NCBI RefSeq assembly: GCF_000316645.1
Contig: NC_019684.1
Location: 1,922,001-1,986,000, forward strand
DNA length: 64,000 nucleotides
Reading direction: 5' to 3'
Source of the DNA: Nostoc sp. PCC 7524
Lineage (GTDB): Bacteria; Cyanobacteriota; Cyanobacteriia; Cyanobacteriales; Nostocaceae
Part shown: piece after piece, positions 1 through 9,570 of the stretch
How the letters are laid out: each line of letters starts with the position of its first letter
Position numbering within the stretch: the first letter of the stretch is position 1
Made by a program: the position numbers and the translations under genes
Notes under the pieces: generated by a model
Seen by the model: the letters and a program-made list of their open reading frames with translations, nothing else
Databases searched by the model: none
What the model was told of the DNA's origin: nothing

Positions 1-167
1 CAGAAGCACAGCAGTATCATGCCCATCGTCAGTTGTTGTATGATGTCATGTTAAAAGCTGGATTCCAACGTAACCCTAGAGAGTGGTGGCATTTTTGTTA
101 CGGTGATCAAATGTGGGCTTGGCTAAATCAGATACCTACAGCCTGTTACGGACGTTTGAGCTATTAG
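1..167 (+). CDS. D-alanyl-D-alanine dipeptidase-like protein, C-terminal end (partial)
   Basis: The open frame runs in from the left edge and gives 54 codons before a TAG stop. It ends with a segment containing EWWHFCYGD followed by QMWAW. In the M15 zinc peptidases of the VanX/DdpX type an EWWH motif supplies the catalytic Glu and the last zinc His, and a GD pair follows it. The product would trim D-Ala-D-Ala dipeptides or a related cell-wall peptide. The N-terminal two thirds lie outside the window, so the exact subfamily cannot be judged. It converges on secA, with a long perfect inverted repeat between them. Confidence 0.7.
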   Translation, partial: EAQQYHAHRQLLYDVMLKAGFQRNPREWWHFCYGDQMWAWLNQIPTACYGRLSY

Positions 168-426
168 ATAGAAAAGTGATATGCAGATGATCCAGCGATC
201 GCAGTCTTCAGAGCAAATATATCGCCTGAATCAATAGCTTTGCCAAAATTTTTGTAGGCTCTTATTTTGGCAAAGCTATTGATCGCTAATATATTTATCG
301 CGAGAACCTCCTAAAACTCTCTGCGCCTCTGCGTGACGGACACTTTGCACCCTGCGGGAACGCTGTCAGCGAACAAGTCGGGAGACCCGCCCACGCAAGT
401 GTCCTCCTCTGCGTGAAATTATTCTC
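168..426. other. Convergent intergenic region with repeat DNA
   Basis: No gene is visible between the dipeptidase stop and the secA stop. The left half holds a long inverted repeat listed separately. The right half (about 318-412) is a repeat-like segment in which two copies of a CCTCTGCGTG-type word flank an inverted GGACACTT/AAGTGTCC pair around a GC-rich core. Segments of this type recur between Nostoc genes as dispersed non-coding repeats. Confidence 0.5.
230..283. terminator. Perfect 20-bp inverted repeat, probable bidirectional terminator
   Basis: The left arm at 230-249 contains CAATAGCTTTGCCAAAAT and the right arm at 264-283 is its exact reverse complement, with a 14-base loop between them. 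It sits between two converging genes, where a bidirectional terminator is expected. The stem is AT-rich with no clear U-tract, so it may instead be a mobile palindromic repeat. Confidence 0.5.
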
Positions 427-3219
427 TTAAACCATCTCAGAAGAAGTTTGCACTGTCGGCTGAGGCTGGGGCTGGAACATGAACAACGAGTAAACCACAT
501 CCCGACGGATATTGACCATCATATCCAAGAACAACTCGTAACCCTCACTCTTATACTCAATAAGCGGGTCTTTCTGTCCATAACCACGCAAGCCCACCGA
601 CTCACGCAAAGCATCCATTTGTTGCAGGTGTTCCCGCCACAGAGTATCAATGCGCTGCAAAATAAAGAACCGTTCAGCTTGACGCATCAATCCGGGTTGA
701 ATTTGGTCAATTTGCGCTTCCTTGAGGTCGTAGGCAATTCTTACCTGTTCATGCAAGAAGGCTTTAATTTCGCCGACTCCCATATCCTCTAATTGACTCG
801 CCTGCATATCAGACAGCAAATAGACAAACTCCTTGACTTTCTCTACTAGCTTTTCTAATTCCCACTCTTCTGAGGGCAAATCAGCGTTGATGTAGTAGTC
901 AACGATGTCATCCATCGTTTTTTCGGCGTACTTAATCACCTGTTCCTTCAAGTCTTGGCCTTCCAACACCCGGCGGCGTTCGGCGTAGATGGCGCGACGT
1001 TGGTTATTCATTACCTCGTCGTACTCAAACACCTGTTTCCGGATGTCGTAGTAGTAGGTTTCAACTTTCTTTTGTGCGCCTTCCAAACTGCGGGTCAGCA
1101 TTCCCGACTCAATGGGCATATCATCTTCCACGTTGAAGGCTTCCATTAAACCCGCAACGCGATCGCCTCCAAAAATCCGCAGTAAGTTATCCTCTAAACT
1201 GAGGAAGAATCTTGTGGAGCCAGGGTCGCCTTGTCTGCCGGCGCGTCCCCGCAACTGGTTATCAATCCGCCGTGACTCGTGGCGTTCTGTACCAATGACG
1301 TGCAGACCACCCCGTTCTACAACTTCATTATGCTCCCGTTCCGTAAAATCTTCGTATTCCTGCTTCACCCGTTTGTAAGCATCCCGCAATTTCTGAATTA
1401 CGGGGTCTTCTGTGGGAGCTTTTTCGGCGGCTACAGCTACCTTATCCTCTGCTTCCAATTCTGGTAAACTCCGTTCACCATACTCCCGTACCGCAAAATC
1501 TACAGCTTCTTTTAATAACTGTTCTGCTTCTTTAGACAGTTGGGTGGGGAAAATTTCCGGGGAAGCCTTCCAAGTTTTGACTTTTTTACCAGGAACAAAG
1601 CCTTGACCGCCACCGTGTCCTGTGGGTAATCCCGCCGCCCTTTGTACGCCAAACACGTCTTCATCATCTGGTCTGACGATGCGAGGCATAAAGTATTCCC
1701 GCAATTTCAGCCGCGCCATATACTCGGAGTTACCACCGAGAATAATATCCGTACCACGTCCCGCCATATTAGTAGCAATGGTAACAGCACCCCTGCGCCC
1801 TGCCTGGGCGACAATTTCCGCTTCCCGCTCCACGTTTTCTGGTCGCGCGTTCAGCAATTCATGGGGGATGCCTTGGGCTTTGAGTAATTGACTGAGATAT
1901 TCCGACTTTTCTACACTGGTAGTTCCCACGAGAACAGGTCTACCCAGTTCGTGCATTTCGGCACATTCCCGTGCGATCGCCTGCCATTTACCTGTCTCTT
2001 TTTTAAATACCAAGTCAGACAAGTCTTCCCGTTTTCTGATGCGGTTAGTAGGAATGACTGCAACTTCTAATTTGTAAATTTTTTCAAACTCGGCTTCTTC
2101 TGTCTTTGCCGTTCCTGTCATGCCGCCCAGTTTAGGATACAGCAAGAACAGGTTTTGATAAGTAATTGTGGCTAGAGTTTGGGTTTCTGGCTGAATTTCT
2201 ACCCGTTCTTTAGCTTCAATAGCTTGGTGCAAGCCATCACTCCAACGCCGTCCGGGTAACACCCGTCCGGTAAATTCATCTACAATCACCACTTCCCCAT
2301 TCCGAACGATGTAGTTCACATCTTTGAGGAAAAGTTCTTTAGCCTTAATCGCATTAAAAACAAAATGCGCCCAAGGATCTTCCGGGTTAAATAAATCTGT
2401 CACCCCTAAAAGTTCTTCTGCTTCCGCGAACCCTTCATCGGTTAACAGCACGTTACGAGCTTTTTCGTCTACCTCATAATGCTCATCTTGTCGCAGAGTC
2501 AGGGCAATTTCCGCAGCTTGGAGATACTTTTCTGTTGGTCTTTCAACCTGCCCAGAAATAATTAATGGTGTCCGCGCCTCGTCAATTAAAATTGAGTCTA
2601 CTTCGTCAATTACACAATAGTTAAACGGACGCTGTACTACATCAGCCATTGATGTAGCCATGTTATCCCGCAGATAGTCAAAGCCGACTTCGCTGTTGGT
2701 AACGTAAGTGATATCGCAATCATAATTTTTCTTGCGTTCACTGGGAGTCATACTCGCCTGAATTAACCCCACACTCAAGCCCATGAAACGATGCACCTGT
2801 CCCATCCATTCCGCGTCCCGACGAGCCAGGTAATCGTTTACCGTGACTACGTGTACACCTTTACCAGTGAGGGCATTTAAATAACTCGGTAAGGTAGCCA
2901 CTAAGGTTTTACCTTCACCAGTTTTCATTTCGGCGATTTGTCCAGTATGTAGAATCACACCGCCTAATAGCTGGACATCAAAATGCCGCAACCCCAAGAC
3001 TCGTCTTCCTGCCTCTCTGACCACAGCAAAGGCTTCCGGCAGGATATCATCCAGGGTTTCGCCTTTGGCCAGCCTCTGTTTAAACTCTGCTGTTTTGCCT
3101 TTCAAATCATCATCAGAAAGAGCCTTAATCTCTTCCTCTAGAAGATTAACTTCTGTAATGTAGGGTTGGTATTTTTTCAGCTTACGAGCGTTGGGGTCGC
3201 CCAACAAGAGTTTTAGCAT
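427..3219 (-). CDS. secA: Preprotein translocase ATPase SecA
   Basis: SecA is the motor ATPase that drives unfolded preproteins through SecYEG in the plasma and thylakoid membranes. The 930-residue product has the helicase-like core: a Walker A motif GEGKT at about residues 101-105, the Walker B box DEVD at about 205-208 followed by [10 protein letters not shown], and the later motif [12 protein letters not shown] of the second nucleotide-binding fold. The preprotein cross-linking and helical-wing domains follow. The C-terminus ends in a Gln/Pro-rich tail and lacks the Cys-rich zinc SecB-binding motif of enterobacterial SecA, as is usual in cyanobacteria. Length matches cyanobacterial SecA and the ATG at the right end is the natural start. 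No neighbour appears co-transcribed. Confidence 0.98.
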   Translation of the reverse strand: MLKLLLGDPNARKLKKYQPYITEVNLLEEEIKALSDDDLKGKTAEFKQRLAKGETLDDILPEAFAVVREAGRRVLGLRHFDVQLLGGVILHTGQIAEMKTGEGKTLVATLPSYLNALTGKGVHVVTVNDYLARRDAEWMGQVHRFMGLSVGLIQASMTPSERKKNYDCDITYVTNSEVGFDYLRDNMATSMADVVQRPFNYCVIDEVDSILIDEARTPLIISGQVERPTEKYLQAAEIALTLRQDEHYEVDEKARNVLLTDEGFAEAEELLGVTDLFNPEDPWAHFVFNAIKAKELFLKDVNYIVRNGEVVIVDEFTGRVLPGRRWSDGLHQAIEAKERVEIQPETQTLATITYQNLFLLYPKLGGMTGTAKTEEAEFEKIYKLEVAVIPTNRIRKREDLSDLVFKKETGKWQAIARECAEMHELGRPVLVGTTSVEKSEYLSQLLKAQGIPHELLNARPENVEREAEIVAQAGRRGAVTIATNMAGRGTDIILGGNSEYMARLKLREYFMPRIVRPDDEDVFGVQRAAGLPTGHGGGQGFVPGKKVKTWKASPEIFPTQLSKEAEQLLKEAVDFAVREYGERSLPELEAEDKVAVAAEKAPTEDPVIQKLRDAYKRVKQEYEDFTEREHNEVVERGGLHVIGTERHESRRIDNQLRGRAGRQGDPGSTRFFLSLEDNLLRIFGGDRVAGLMEAFNVEDDMPIESGMLTRSLEGAQKKVETYYYDIRKQVFEYDEVMNNQRRAIYAERRRVLEGQDLKEQVIKYAEKTMDDIVDYYINADLPSEEWELEKLVEKVKEFVYLLSDMQASQLEDMGVGEIKAFLHEQVRIAYDLKEAQIDQIQPGLMRQAERFFILQRIDTLWREHLQQMDALRESVGLRGYGQKDPLIEYKSEGYELFLDMMVNIRRDVVYSLFMFQPQPQPTVQTSSEMV

Positions 3220-3555
3220 GGCAGATTTATGGAACTAAATTAAGGGATGGGAATTAGAGGGGTTTGGCTATTGATTATATGAATTTAACCCAACCCAGCC
3301 ATCTTGGTTGGAGATGGGTATGAGAGGAAAATTAACTCAAAAACGGCAAAAACTGGAGCCAATCTAAATTTATTAAGCGATCGCTTTGATTTCGCAGTTT
3401 AAATATGAAACTTTTTTAATAGTATCATTTCACCCCCAGATGAGGCAGAGAACGCCGACCATACTCAAGTAGCAATATCCGATAAGAGAGTGCTGAGTGG
3501 GGCATTGGTAAGTATAACAATATCCTTTGTCTTCCAAGTCCCCAATCCCCAATCC
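3220..3555. other. Intergenic region upstream of secA
   Basis: No coding sequence is recognisable. The stretch should contain the secA promoter and leader. It holds one HIP1-like octamer near 3378 and AT-rich DNA. No clear -35/-10 pair or riboswitch-like fold could be identified by eye. Confidence 0.4.
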
Positions 3556-4089
3556 CTACTCTGAAACAAGCCGCCGGAAATTGTACTCCTTAGCACTGGG
3601 ATGACAACTAACACAACTACTTATTTGCACCGGGCGTAGTAAATCGACTTGGGGATGTAAAGCGGTAAAATAACGAGAATTATTAACTCGATAGGGTGTG
3701 GCTTCGTCTTGTAATTTGCTACGGGAGAACGTGGAAAGATACCGCCAAACAAGGATACGTGCTGGATCAACCAACGGCTGAATTGTTGCGCCGTAGTGCT
3801 GTGAGTCTTCTATGAGATTTTTCCAGGTTTGGCTGGGTAATACCGCAGGTGGTAGAGCAATGTGACAACCAGAACAATTTTCTATGTATAATTCTTGTCC
3901 GAGTTTGTGCTGTGCGGGTACTACATCAACTGTGCCAATTTCTGCTGGAGGTGTAGCACTTTGGACGCTAGTTGCTAAAGCTAATAACCAGCCCATAGCC
4001 AAACTCCAAGCCAGAATGATGAAAATTAACCCTAAAGGGCGGCGGTTGAGTTTACGGGTACGGGATTTGCGTTTAACCAGATTTGACAT
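3556..4089 (-). CDS. Membrane-anchored diheme cytochrome c
   Basis: The 177-residue protein starts with a basic stretch and one hydrophobic segment (about residues 20-42), consistent with a signal peptide or membrane anchor that exports it to the lumen or periplasm. Two c-type haem-binding motifs are visible: CSGCH at 72-76 and CVSCH at 160-164. The wide spacing, with the second site close to the C-terminus, fits the small diheme cytochrome c (DHC) family found in cyanobacteria. A role in electron transfer is likely, but the partner is unknown. The neighbouring genes give no functional clue. Confidence 0.8.
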   Translation of the reverse strand: MSNLVKRKSRTRKLNRRPLGLIFIILAWSLAMGWLLALATSVQSATPPAEIGTVDVVPAQHKLGQELYIENCSGCHIALPPAVLPSQTWKNLIEDSQHYGATIQPLVDPARILVWRYLSTFSRSKLQDEATPYRVNNSRYFTALHPQVDLLRPVQISSCVSCHPSAKEYNFRRLVSE

Positions 4090-4226
4090 TCCTCACATTC
4101 CCCAATACTGAGATTTTTCCCTTGTAGCTCATCATAAGACTTAAACAGCATTGGTAATGTTGCGGATCTGGTAGTATCAAGAGCGTAAACGCTTGCGGCT
4201 TGTCGTTAGACATCGCATCTCACACA

Positions 4227-4586
4227 TCAAAGATCATCATAAAAATCAGCCATAATATCTCGAATTTCATTGGCTCCAATATCTTCTCGGTCAGACTTGG
4301 AATAAATTGTCAGGAGCAAAATACTTGTTGGTGACTCCAGTTGATAAATAAGCCGGTATCCAGCACTTTTACCTTTCTGGATATTGCTGTTGCGAACTCT
4401 CAGCTTATAAACAAAATAGTCCTCCCCAATACCGCCAATTCTATCTCCGAGAACGTTTCCTTGTTGTAACTGCTCGATAATTGGTTGAACGTCAGAGCGA
4501 ATATTGCGAAATCTCTTTGAGAGTTTGTAAAGTTCTGCCTCAAACTCATCTGAGAACCGAACTGAAACCGCGTCATTACTCTGCAT
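4227..4586 (-). CDS. RelE/ParE-family toxin of a type II toxin-antitoxin pair
   Basis: The product is about 119 residues when started at the ATG at 4586. A GTG seven codons upstream is possible but would overlap the antitoxin more. The core contains VYKLRVRNSNIQ, KGKSAGYRLIYQ and LLTIYSKSDREDI, which is the typical cyanobacterial RelE layout of basic strand-turn segments and a C-terminal Tyr-Ser-Lys. RelE toxins cleave mRNA on the ribosome. The gene overlaps the upstream antitoxin gene by 11 bp, so the two are translationally coupled. This resembles the RelNE pair studied in Synechocystis. The name rests on family resemblance and activity is inferred. Confidence 0.82.
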   Translation of the reverse strand: MQSNDAVSVRFSDEFEAELYKLSKRFRNIRSDVQPIIEQLQQGNVLGDRIGGIGEDYFVYKLRVRNSNIQKGKSAGYRLIYQLESPTSILLLTIYSKSDREDIGANEIRDIMADFYDDL

Positions 4587-4833
4587 CAATCCTGTTCCAT
4601 AGCTCACTAATTGGTCTAGTTTGACCCATTTTTGCTTGCTGTAAGGCTCTCCTTAAGCTGGCTTTAATTTCCTCAATGGGTGTATCATCAGGGTCAAACT
4701 CTTCTGATTCTGTTGGCTCTGGAACTAACACAATCACCCGCACCTGATGAGGGTAATTTGTCCCCTGAATCGGCTCATCTAAAATTAAATTGCCTTGAGC
4801 GTCAATTTTGCCAGTAACTTCGATCGCTTTCAT
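4576..4833 (-). CDS. RelN-like antitoxin
   Basis: This acidic 85-residue protein begins MKAIEVTGKIDAQGNL, the conserved start of the cyanobacterial RelN-type antitoxins. It continues with an acidic middle (about 40-55) and a C-terminal helical tail that would wrap the toxin. It lies directly upstream of the RelE-like gene and overlaps it, the usual antitoxin-first order. By analogy it binds its own promoter region and neutralises the toxin. No clear operator palindrome could be pinned in the short upstream gap. Confidence 0.8.
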   Translation of the reverse strand: MKAIEVTGKIDAQGNLILDEPIQGTNYPHQVRVIVLVPEPTESEEFDPDDTPIEEIKASLRRALQQAKMGQTRPISELWNRIDAE

Positions 4834-4902
4834 TTGTGATCTACCCTATTTTGTAGGTGATCCTAACACGCGTAAATCCAAGCAGGATAAGGAAACTGAC
4901 GT

Positions 4903-5811
4903 TTAAGGAATCGGCACAACTCGCAATAATCGCTCAACTACACTTCTGGAACTACGTCCTCCTCTGGGAATTAGACGATGGCAAAGCACATGAGGAGCTA
5001 AAAACTTGACATCATCGGGAATAGCATAATCACGCCCTAGGAGAAAAGCTAAAGCTTGGGTGGCTTTTTGTAAAGCTACCGTACCCCGTGGACTGACACC
5101 AAGGGTAATTTCTTCATCTTGGCGTGTTGTCCGCACTAACTCCAAAATGTATTGCTGTAAGGAAGTTTCGACTTTGATTTGTGAGCAGAGTTGGCGTAAT
5201 TGTGTTATGTCTTCCAAGGTCATGCAAGGCTGTAAATCATCTACCTTGATACCATGTTGGAGATTTTGCAGCATTTGCAATTCTTCATCAGCTGAGGGAT
5301 AACCCAAACTCAAAGACAGCATAAATCTATCCATTTGGGCTTCTGGTAGGGGGAAAGTCCCTTGGTACTCGATGGGGTTTTGGGTAGCAATCACAAAAAA
5401 CGGTTGCGGTACAGCACGGGAGACTCCATCGACTGTTACCTGATGTTCTTCCATAACTTCTAGCAAAGCCGATTGTGTGCGGGGTGTGGCGCGGTTGATT
5501 TCATCGGCTAGCAAAACGTTAGCAAAGACGGGACCGGGGAGAAAACTAAATTCACCGCTTTTAGGGTTCCAGATGTTAGTGCCTGTGATATCTGTAGGCA
5601 GTAAATCGGGTGTACATTGTAGGCGTTGAAATTTACCATCTAGGGAACGAGCCAAGGATTTAGCGAGGAGAGTTTTACCGACTCCTGGCACGTCTTCTAG
5701 GAGAGCGTGACCACCACCTAACAACGCTACTAAAACTAAGCGTATGGCTTCATTTTTGCCGACGATAGTACGATTTAGATTTTGGGTTAGAGCGTCAATT
5801 TTTTCTCTCAT
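4903..5811 (-). CDS. MoxR-family AAA+ ATPase
   Basis: This is a 302-residue AAA+ ATPase when started at the ATG before REKIDALTQ. An upstream in-frame ATG adds 25 residues that look like untranslated leader. The visible motifs are Walker A (VPGVGKT), Walker B (LLADEINRATP), the sensor segment ATQNPIEYQGTFPLPEAQ and a C-terminal lid with SPRGTVALQKA. MoxR proteins act as chaperone-like ATPases, often assembling metal centres together with VWA-domain proteins. No VWA (DUF58) partner is adjacent here, so the client is unknown. Confidence 0.9.
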   Translation of the reverse strand: MREKIDALTQNLNRTIVGKNEAIRLVLVALLGGGHALLEDVPGVGKTLLAKSLARSLDGKFQRLQCTPDLLPTDITGTNIWNPKSGEFSFLPGPVFANVLLADEINRATPRTQSALLEVMEEHQVTVDGVSRAVPQPFFVIATQNPIEYQGTFPLPEAQMDRFMLSLSLGYPSADEELQMLQNLQHGIKVDDLQPCMTLEDITQLRQLCSQIKVETSLQQYILELVRTTRQDEEITLGVSPRGTVALQKATQALAFLLGRDYAIPDDVKFLAPHVLCHRLIPRGGRSSRSVVERLLRVVPIP

Positions 5812-6069
5812 GCACCACACTTTAGGGATTGGGATATAAGAAACTGGAGCAGAGAATAACCTATGCTCTATTCCCTGCTCCTTCATTTACAGTGTTCCCA
5901 CTTAAGCAATTAAAAATTCAAAATTCAAAATACTCCTTCCCTACGGGTACAGAGAAGCAAGCTAGAAAATTCAAAATATAGCAGTTGCCACGTAGATGAT
6001 GACATCAAGCAATCATCAAACTGTTACACTAAAAGGCTTTCAAGTCTGTAACCTGTAACCTGTCCCCTG

Positions 6070-7176
6070 CTATAAAACTTCTCTGGCAATGGAGCAGTCT
6101 TGTTGAATTTGGGTTTTGAGGGCTTCTAGAGAGGGAAACTTTTGTTCTGGGCGCAGAAATTCTACCAACTCCACAGCCAGTTGCTGGTCATACAAATCAC
6201 CTGACCAATTGAGCAAATGTACTTCCACAGAGGAATAAGTACCGTTAACTGTGGGGCGATTACCAATATTCATCACTCCCAATAGCTCACCAGATGTAGT
6301 GTCTGCGGATGTCTGACTGAGAATCTTGACGCGGACAGCATAAACGCCTTTGCGGGGGACAAACTTATCTTTGGGCAGTTCTAAGTTAGCCGTAGGAAAG
6401 CCAATAGTTCTACCTAGTTGTTCACCTTCTACAACTGTGCCAGTCAGGGTATAAAGTCGTCCCAAACATCGGTTAGCGTTTTTGAGATCCCCTATCTCTA
6501 AATATTGGCGGATGAGTGAAGTGCTAATAGGAGCATTGTGGATTTGGTCAAGTTCAGTACAGTGACTTGCACTTGCATCTAACAAAGGTGCTTCGGAAGT
6601 TTGTAAAGTAACTATGGTGACAGGAATATGATACTTGGCGGCGATCGCTTGTAAATCTTTGGCACTACCACGGCGTTCTTTACCAAAACAAAAGTCCTGT
6701 CCAACACTAATTTGCTGACAACGTAGTTGCTGCACCAGAATTTTCTGGACAAATTCTTCGGGGGACAAAGCAGCTAATTCTCTGTCGAAGGGCAGTAATA
6801 CTAATTGTTGTACCCCAAGCGATCGCAATTGTTGCACTTTTTCATCTAAAGGTGTCAACCATGTCCGGGGTTGTCCAGTAAAAAACTCTTGGGGGTGGGG
6901 ATTAAAGGTAACAACCGTTGAGTATATCTGTTCTTGTGGGCGTGGTGATGTAGTGAGTTCTGGGGGTGCATCTTCTGACAAATTCTCCCCGTTCCCTCGT
7001 CTCCCTTTTTCACCATCTCTTAATAATGGCTGCAAAACCGGTTGAATGACTCTGCGATGGCCAAGATGCACGCCATCAAATTTGCCAAGAGCAACAGCAG
7101 TTGGAGTTAGCAGCCCTTCAGTTTTAGTTGAAGAAGCAACCCACACGGAACACCCATTTTGAGACAAATTTAGCAC
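6070..7176 (-). CDS. ribF: Bifunctional riboflavin kinase / FAD synthetase RibF
   Basis: RibF phosphorylates riboflavin to FMN and adenylylates FMN to FAD. The N-terminal nucleotidyltransferase domain shows GKFDGVHLGHRRVI and, later, VVTFNPHPQEFF. The C-terminal kinase domain shows GRTIGFPTANLELP and GVMNIGNRPT. The first codon of the open frame is GTG, and a second in-frame GTG eleven codons on (7143) is an equally plausible start. Between the two nucleotidyltransferase motifs lies an extra stretch of about 35 residues rich in Gly, Arg, Glu and Pro. Its DNA resembles the C/T-rich intergenic repeats of this genome, and it is absent from typical RibF. Confidence 0.95.
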   Translation of the reverse strand: MLNLSQNGCSVWVASSTKTEGLLTPTAVALGKFDGVHLGHRRVIQPVLQPLLRDGEKGRRGNGENLSEDAPPELTTSPRPQEQIYSTVVTFNPHPQEFFTGQPRTWLTPLDEKVQQLRSLGVQQLVLLPFDRELAALSPEEFVQKILVQQLRCQQISVGQDFCFGKERRGSAKDLQAIAAKYHIPVTIVTLQTSEAPLLDASASHCTELDQIHNAPISTSLIRQYLEIGDLKNANRCLGRLYTLTGTVVEGEQLGRTIGFPTANLELPKDKFVPRKGVYAVRVKILSQTSADTTSGELLGVMNIGNRPTVNGTYSSVEVHLLNWSGDLYDQQLAVELVEFLRPEQKFPSLEALKTQIQQDCSIAREVL

Positions 7177-7207
7177 TTAGATTCTAGAATTTGAGGTTGA
7201 TTGAGAA

Positions 7208-7328
7208 AAGGCAGGAGGCAGTGCCGATGAAAGACAAGAGTTTAAGTCACCCAGTCATCAAGAGACTCAAATTCAGATGCGTTTTCAATGTTTTGAGCAA
7301 TTATCTTCTGCCTCCTGCCTCCTGCCTT
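7208..7328. repeat. Inverted GC-rich repeat between ribF and the MBL-fold gene
   Basis: AAGGCAGGAGGCAG at 7208-7221 is exactly complementary to 7315-7328, with about 93 bases between the arms. The right arm is part of a tandem CCTCCTGC-type repeat. It lies in the gap after the hydrolase gene and before ribF, which are on the same strand, and could act as a terminator or be a repeat insertion. Confidence 0.5.
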
Positions 7329-7372
7329 CTTCAAATCTAATCTAAAATCTACTATCACTCCGACAGTAACTT

Positions 7373-8269
7373 TTATCCAGAAAATTTACTAACAGAAAAA
7401 GATTCTGATAAAGGGGCGGAAACAGGAATCTGAAGTACCATTCCTTCCCGTGCCATAATAGCTCCAGAAAACTTGGCAAAGGCTTGTGCGCCGATACTAT
7501 CTAAAAAATCGTCATCATGGGCAGGATCATGATGGTAAATTACCAGTGTCTTCACATTGGCAGCTTCGGCTACTTTCACGGCTTCTTGCCAAGTAGAGTG
7601 TCCCCAGCCAATTTTCGGGGATGTAGGGGAATAGTATTCATCATTAGTGTAGGTGGAATCGTAAATTAAAATATCGGCATTCCGTGCCAGCCACAGGACA
7701 TTTTCATCTAATCTATCGGGAAAATGTTCGGTGTCGGTAATGTAAACCGCCGCCCCACCACACCAGTTGACTCGATATCCTACGGCTTCACCGGGATGGT
7801 TGAGTGATGCCGTTTCTACGGTAATATCATTAATATCTATCGGTTGCCCTGGATGAACATCGTGGAAATGCAAGTTCGCCTGCATAATCTGCAAGGGTAC
7901 GGGAAAATTTGGGTGCAGCATCTGATCATTAAGACGCTGTTCTACTGTAGAACCATCAGGAGCGATCGCACCATAAATATGAAAATTATTCCCTTTCACA
8001 AATCCTGGGACAAAGAAGGGAAATCCCTGCATATGATCCCAATGGGAATGAGTGAAAAACAGATAAGCTTCTATTGGCATTTGGCGCAATAAAGATTGCC
8101 CCAAAACGTGCAGCCCTGTACCGCCATCGAAAATTAAGCGTTTACCGCCCACTTGCATCTCAACGCAAGGGGTATTACCACCATAACGGACAGTGTGTGG
8201 CCCTGGACAGGGGATGCTGCCGCGAACGCCCCAAAATTGCACGGTAAATTGGTTCTCTATCCTTGACAT
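7373..8269 (-). CDS. Metallo-beta-lactamase-fold hydrolase
   Basis: The product is about 298 residues from the ATG before SRIENQFTVQFWGVRG. A TTG further upstream is possible. The zinc signature HSHWDH follows FFTHS, and later ligands appear in YITDTEHF and HHDPAHDD. The opening segment FWGVRGSIPCPG with RYGGNTPCVE is characteristic of the tRNase Z/PhnP-like branch often placed next to cyclic-nucleotide or signalling hydrolases. The substrate cannot be deduced. A ribonuclease, phosphodiesterase or quorum-type hydrolase is possible. Confidence 0.82.
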   Translation of the reverse strand: MSRIENQFTVQFWGVRGSIPCPGPHTVRYGGNTPCVEMQVGGKRLIFDGGTGLHVLGQSLLRQMPIEAYLFFTHSHWDHMQGFPFFVPGFVKGNNFHIYGAIAPDGSTVEQRLNDQMLHPNFPVPLQIMQANLHFHDVHPGQPIDINDITVETASLNHPGEAVGYRVNWCGGAAVYITDTEHFPDRLDENVLWLARNADILIYDSTYTNDEYYSPTSPKIGWGHSTWQEAVKVAEAANVKTLVIYHHDPAHDDDFLDSIGAQAFAKFSGAIMAREGMVLQIPVSAPLSESFSVSKFSG

Positions 8270-8563
8270 GGGTATTGTTTGCTGGACTGAGTGGGCGATC
8301 AATAACGAAAGTGTCAGGTGTTTTGTGAAATCTATACTGTCTTACCGTCAGTGATAGAGATCAAGGTGATTGGTAAAACAGCATACCTTGTTTGAGGTAG
8401 GTTATTTTAGCAAGGTGAGTCAATTCCAGGCATTTACCTCATTATTCCCAGAATAAAAGTATAAGCAATATCAAGAACGCTCCTAAATTTATAGCCTATA
8501 TTTCGCCGTGCTGCACTTTACTGCTAGAAATCCACTAAGATATCCGGTTTACCACAAAATCAT

Positions 8564-9361
8564 TCAAGGAAAATGGAATTCCCAGTTAGATAATTTATCT
8601 AGTCCATTGGCATAAGTCAGGTTGTACTGCAATGGCGTAATGCTGATGTATTTATCTCGAATCACATTGACATCAATGGGTACATTTTGGGGTAAATTTA
8701 ATCCGGCTGGGGGTTCTACATCTTCTAAAACTTCCCCAGTTAACCAATAGTAGGTTTTACCACGCGGATCGATGCGTTTGTCAAACACATCAACGTAGCG
8801 CCGCACTCCCTGACGAGTCAGTTTGACACCAGCAATTTCTTCGGCTTTGACAGCAGGAATATTAACGTTCAGCAACATTAAATCTGGGATGGGTTTGAGA
8901 GTTAGTTGTTCTACGAGAGTTTTGGCGAACTCTGCCGCAGGTTGAAAGTCTTTGTACATGTGGCTCGTCAGGCTGAAGGCTATGCTAGGGATACCCTCAA
9001 TCATTCCTTCCATAGCCGCAGACACTGTACCAGAATAGAGAATTTCTGTTCCTAAGTTGGCACCTTGGTTAATACCAGACAAAACCAAATCAGGGGGCGA
9101 CTCTAATAACGCCCACAGCGCCAGTTTTACACAATCAGAGGGAGTACCATCACAAGCCCAGGCTTTGATGGCGGGATGAAAAATCGACTCGACCATTTCG
9201 GCGCGAATTGGTTGGTGTAAAGTCAATCCGTGGCCAGTTGCCGATCGCTCTCGATCAGGACAAACTACAGTTACATCATGGCCTGCTTGAGCTAAACAGT
9301 TGGCTAGGGTACGAATACCTAAAGCCGAAATGCCGTCATCGTTGCTAATTAGTAGTTTCAT
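8564..9361 (-). CDS. surE: 5'/3'-nucleotidase SurE
   Basis: SurE is a metal-dependent nucleoside monophosphate phosphatase linked to stationary-phase survival. The 265-residue protein opens with [11 protein letters not shown], whose paired Asp bind the metal. It carries the conserved [12 protein letters not shown] segment and the active-site loop [18 protein letters not shown]. Length and motif order match the family. It is divergent from pheS, and the shared 209-bp gap is filled with short repeats. Confidence 0.95.
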   Translation of the reverse strand: MKLLISNDDGISALGIRTLANCLAQAGHDVTVVCPDRERSATGHGLTLHQPIRAEMVESIFHPAIKAWACDGTPSDCVKLALWALLESPPDLVLSGINQGANLGTEILYSGTVSAAMEGMIEGIPSIAFSLTSHMYKDFQPAAEFAKTLVEQLTLKPIPDLMLLNVNIPAVKAEEIAGVKLTRQGVRRYVDVFDKRIDPRGKTYYWLTGEVLEDVEPPAGLNLPQNVPIDVNVIRDKYISITPLQYNLTYANGLDKLSNWEFHFP

Positions 9362-9369
9362 AGTTAATA

Positions 9370-9570
9370 GTCAACAGAGGTGACAGGTGACAGGTTACAG
9401 GTAATATTTTGTCACCTGTTACCTATCACCTCTTGCTTTCACTCTAAACTGGTAAAACAGGTGTTGTATTAACTCCTGTGTTTGATAAATAAATGGCATA
9501 CTACTAAAGTTATTTGTCTAATAGTCCAAAACTATGGACTATTGACTATGGACTATTGACTATTAACTAA
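9370..9570. repeat. Short tandem and inverted repeats between surE and pheS
   Basis: Near 9374-9432 tandem AGGTGACAGG-type units face their near-complement (GTCACCTGTTACC), forming an imperfect large hairpin. At about 9528-9566 the unit TATGGACTATTGAC is repeated several times just before the pheS start. These are STRR-type intergenic repeats of filamentous cyanobacteria. The divergent promoters of surE and pheS must lie in or between them. Confidence 0.6.

Noticed and set aside
448..2070. Many plus-strand open frames across secA
   Set aside because: They are antisense shadows of the long, motif-rich secA frame and show no family features of their own.
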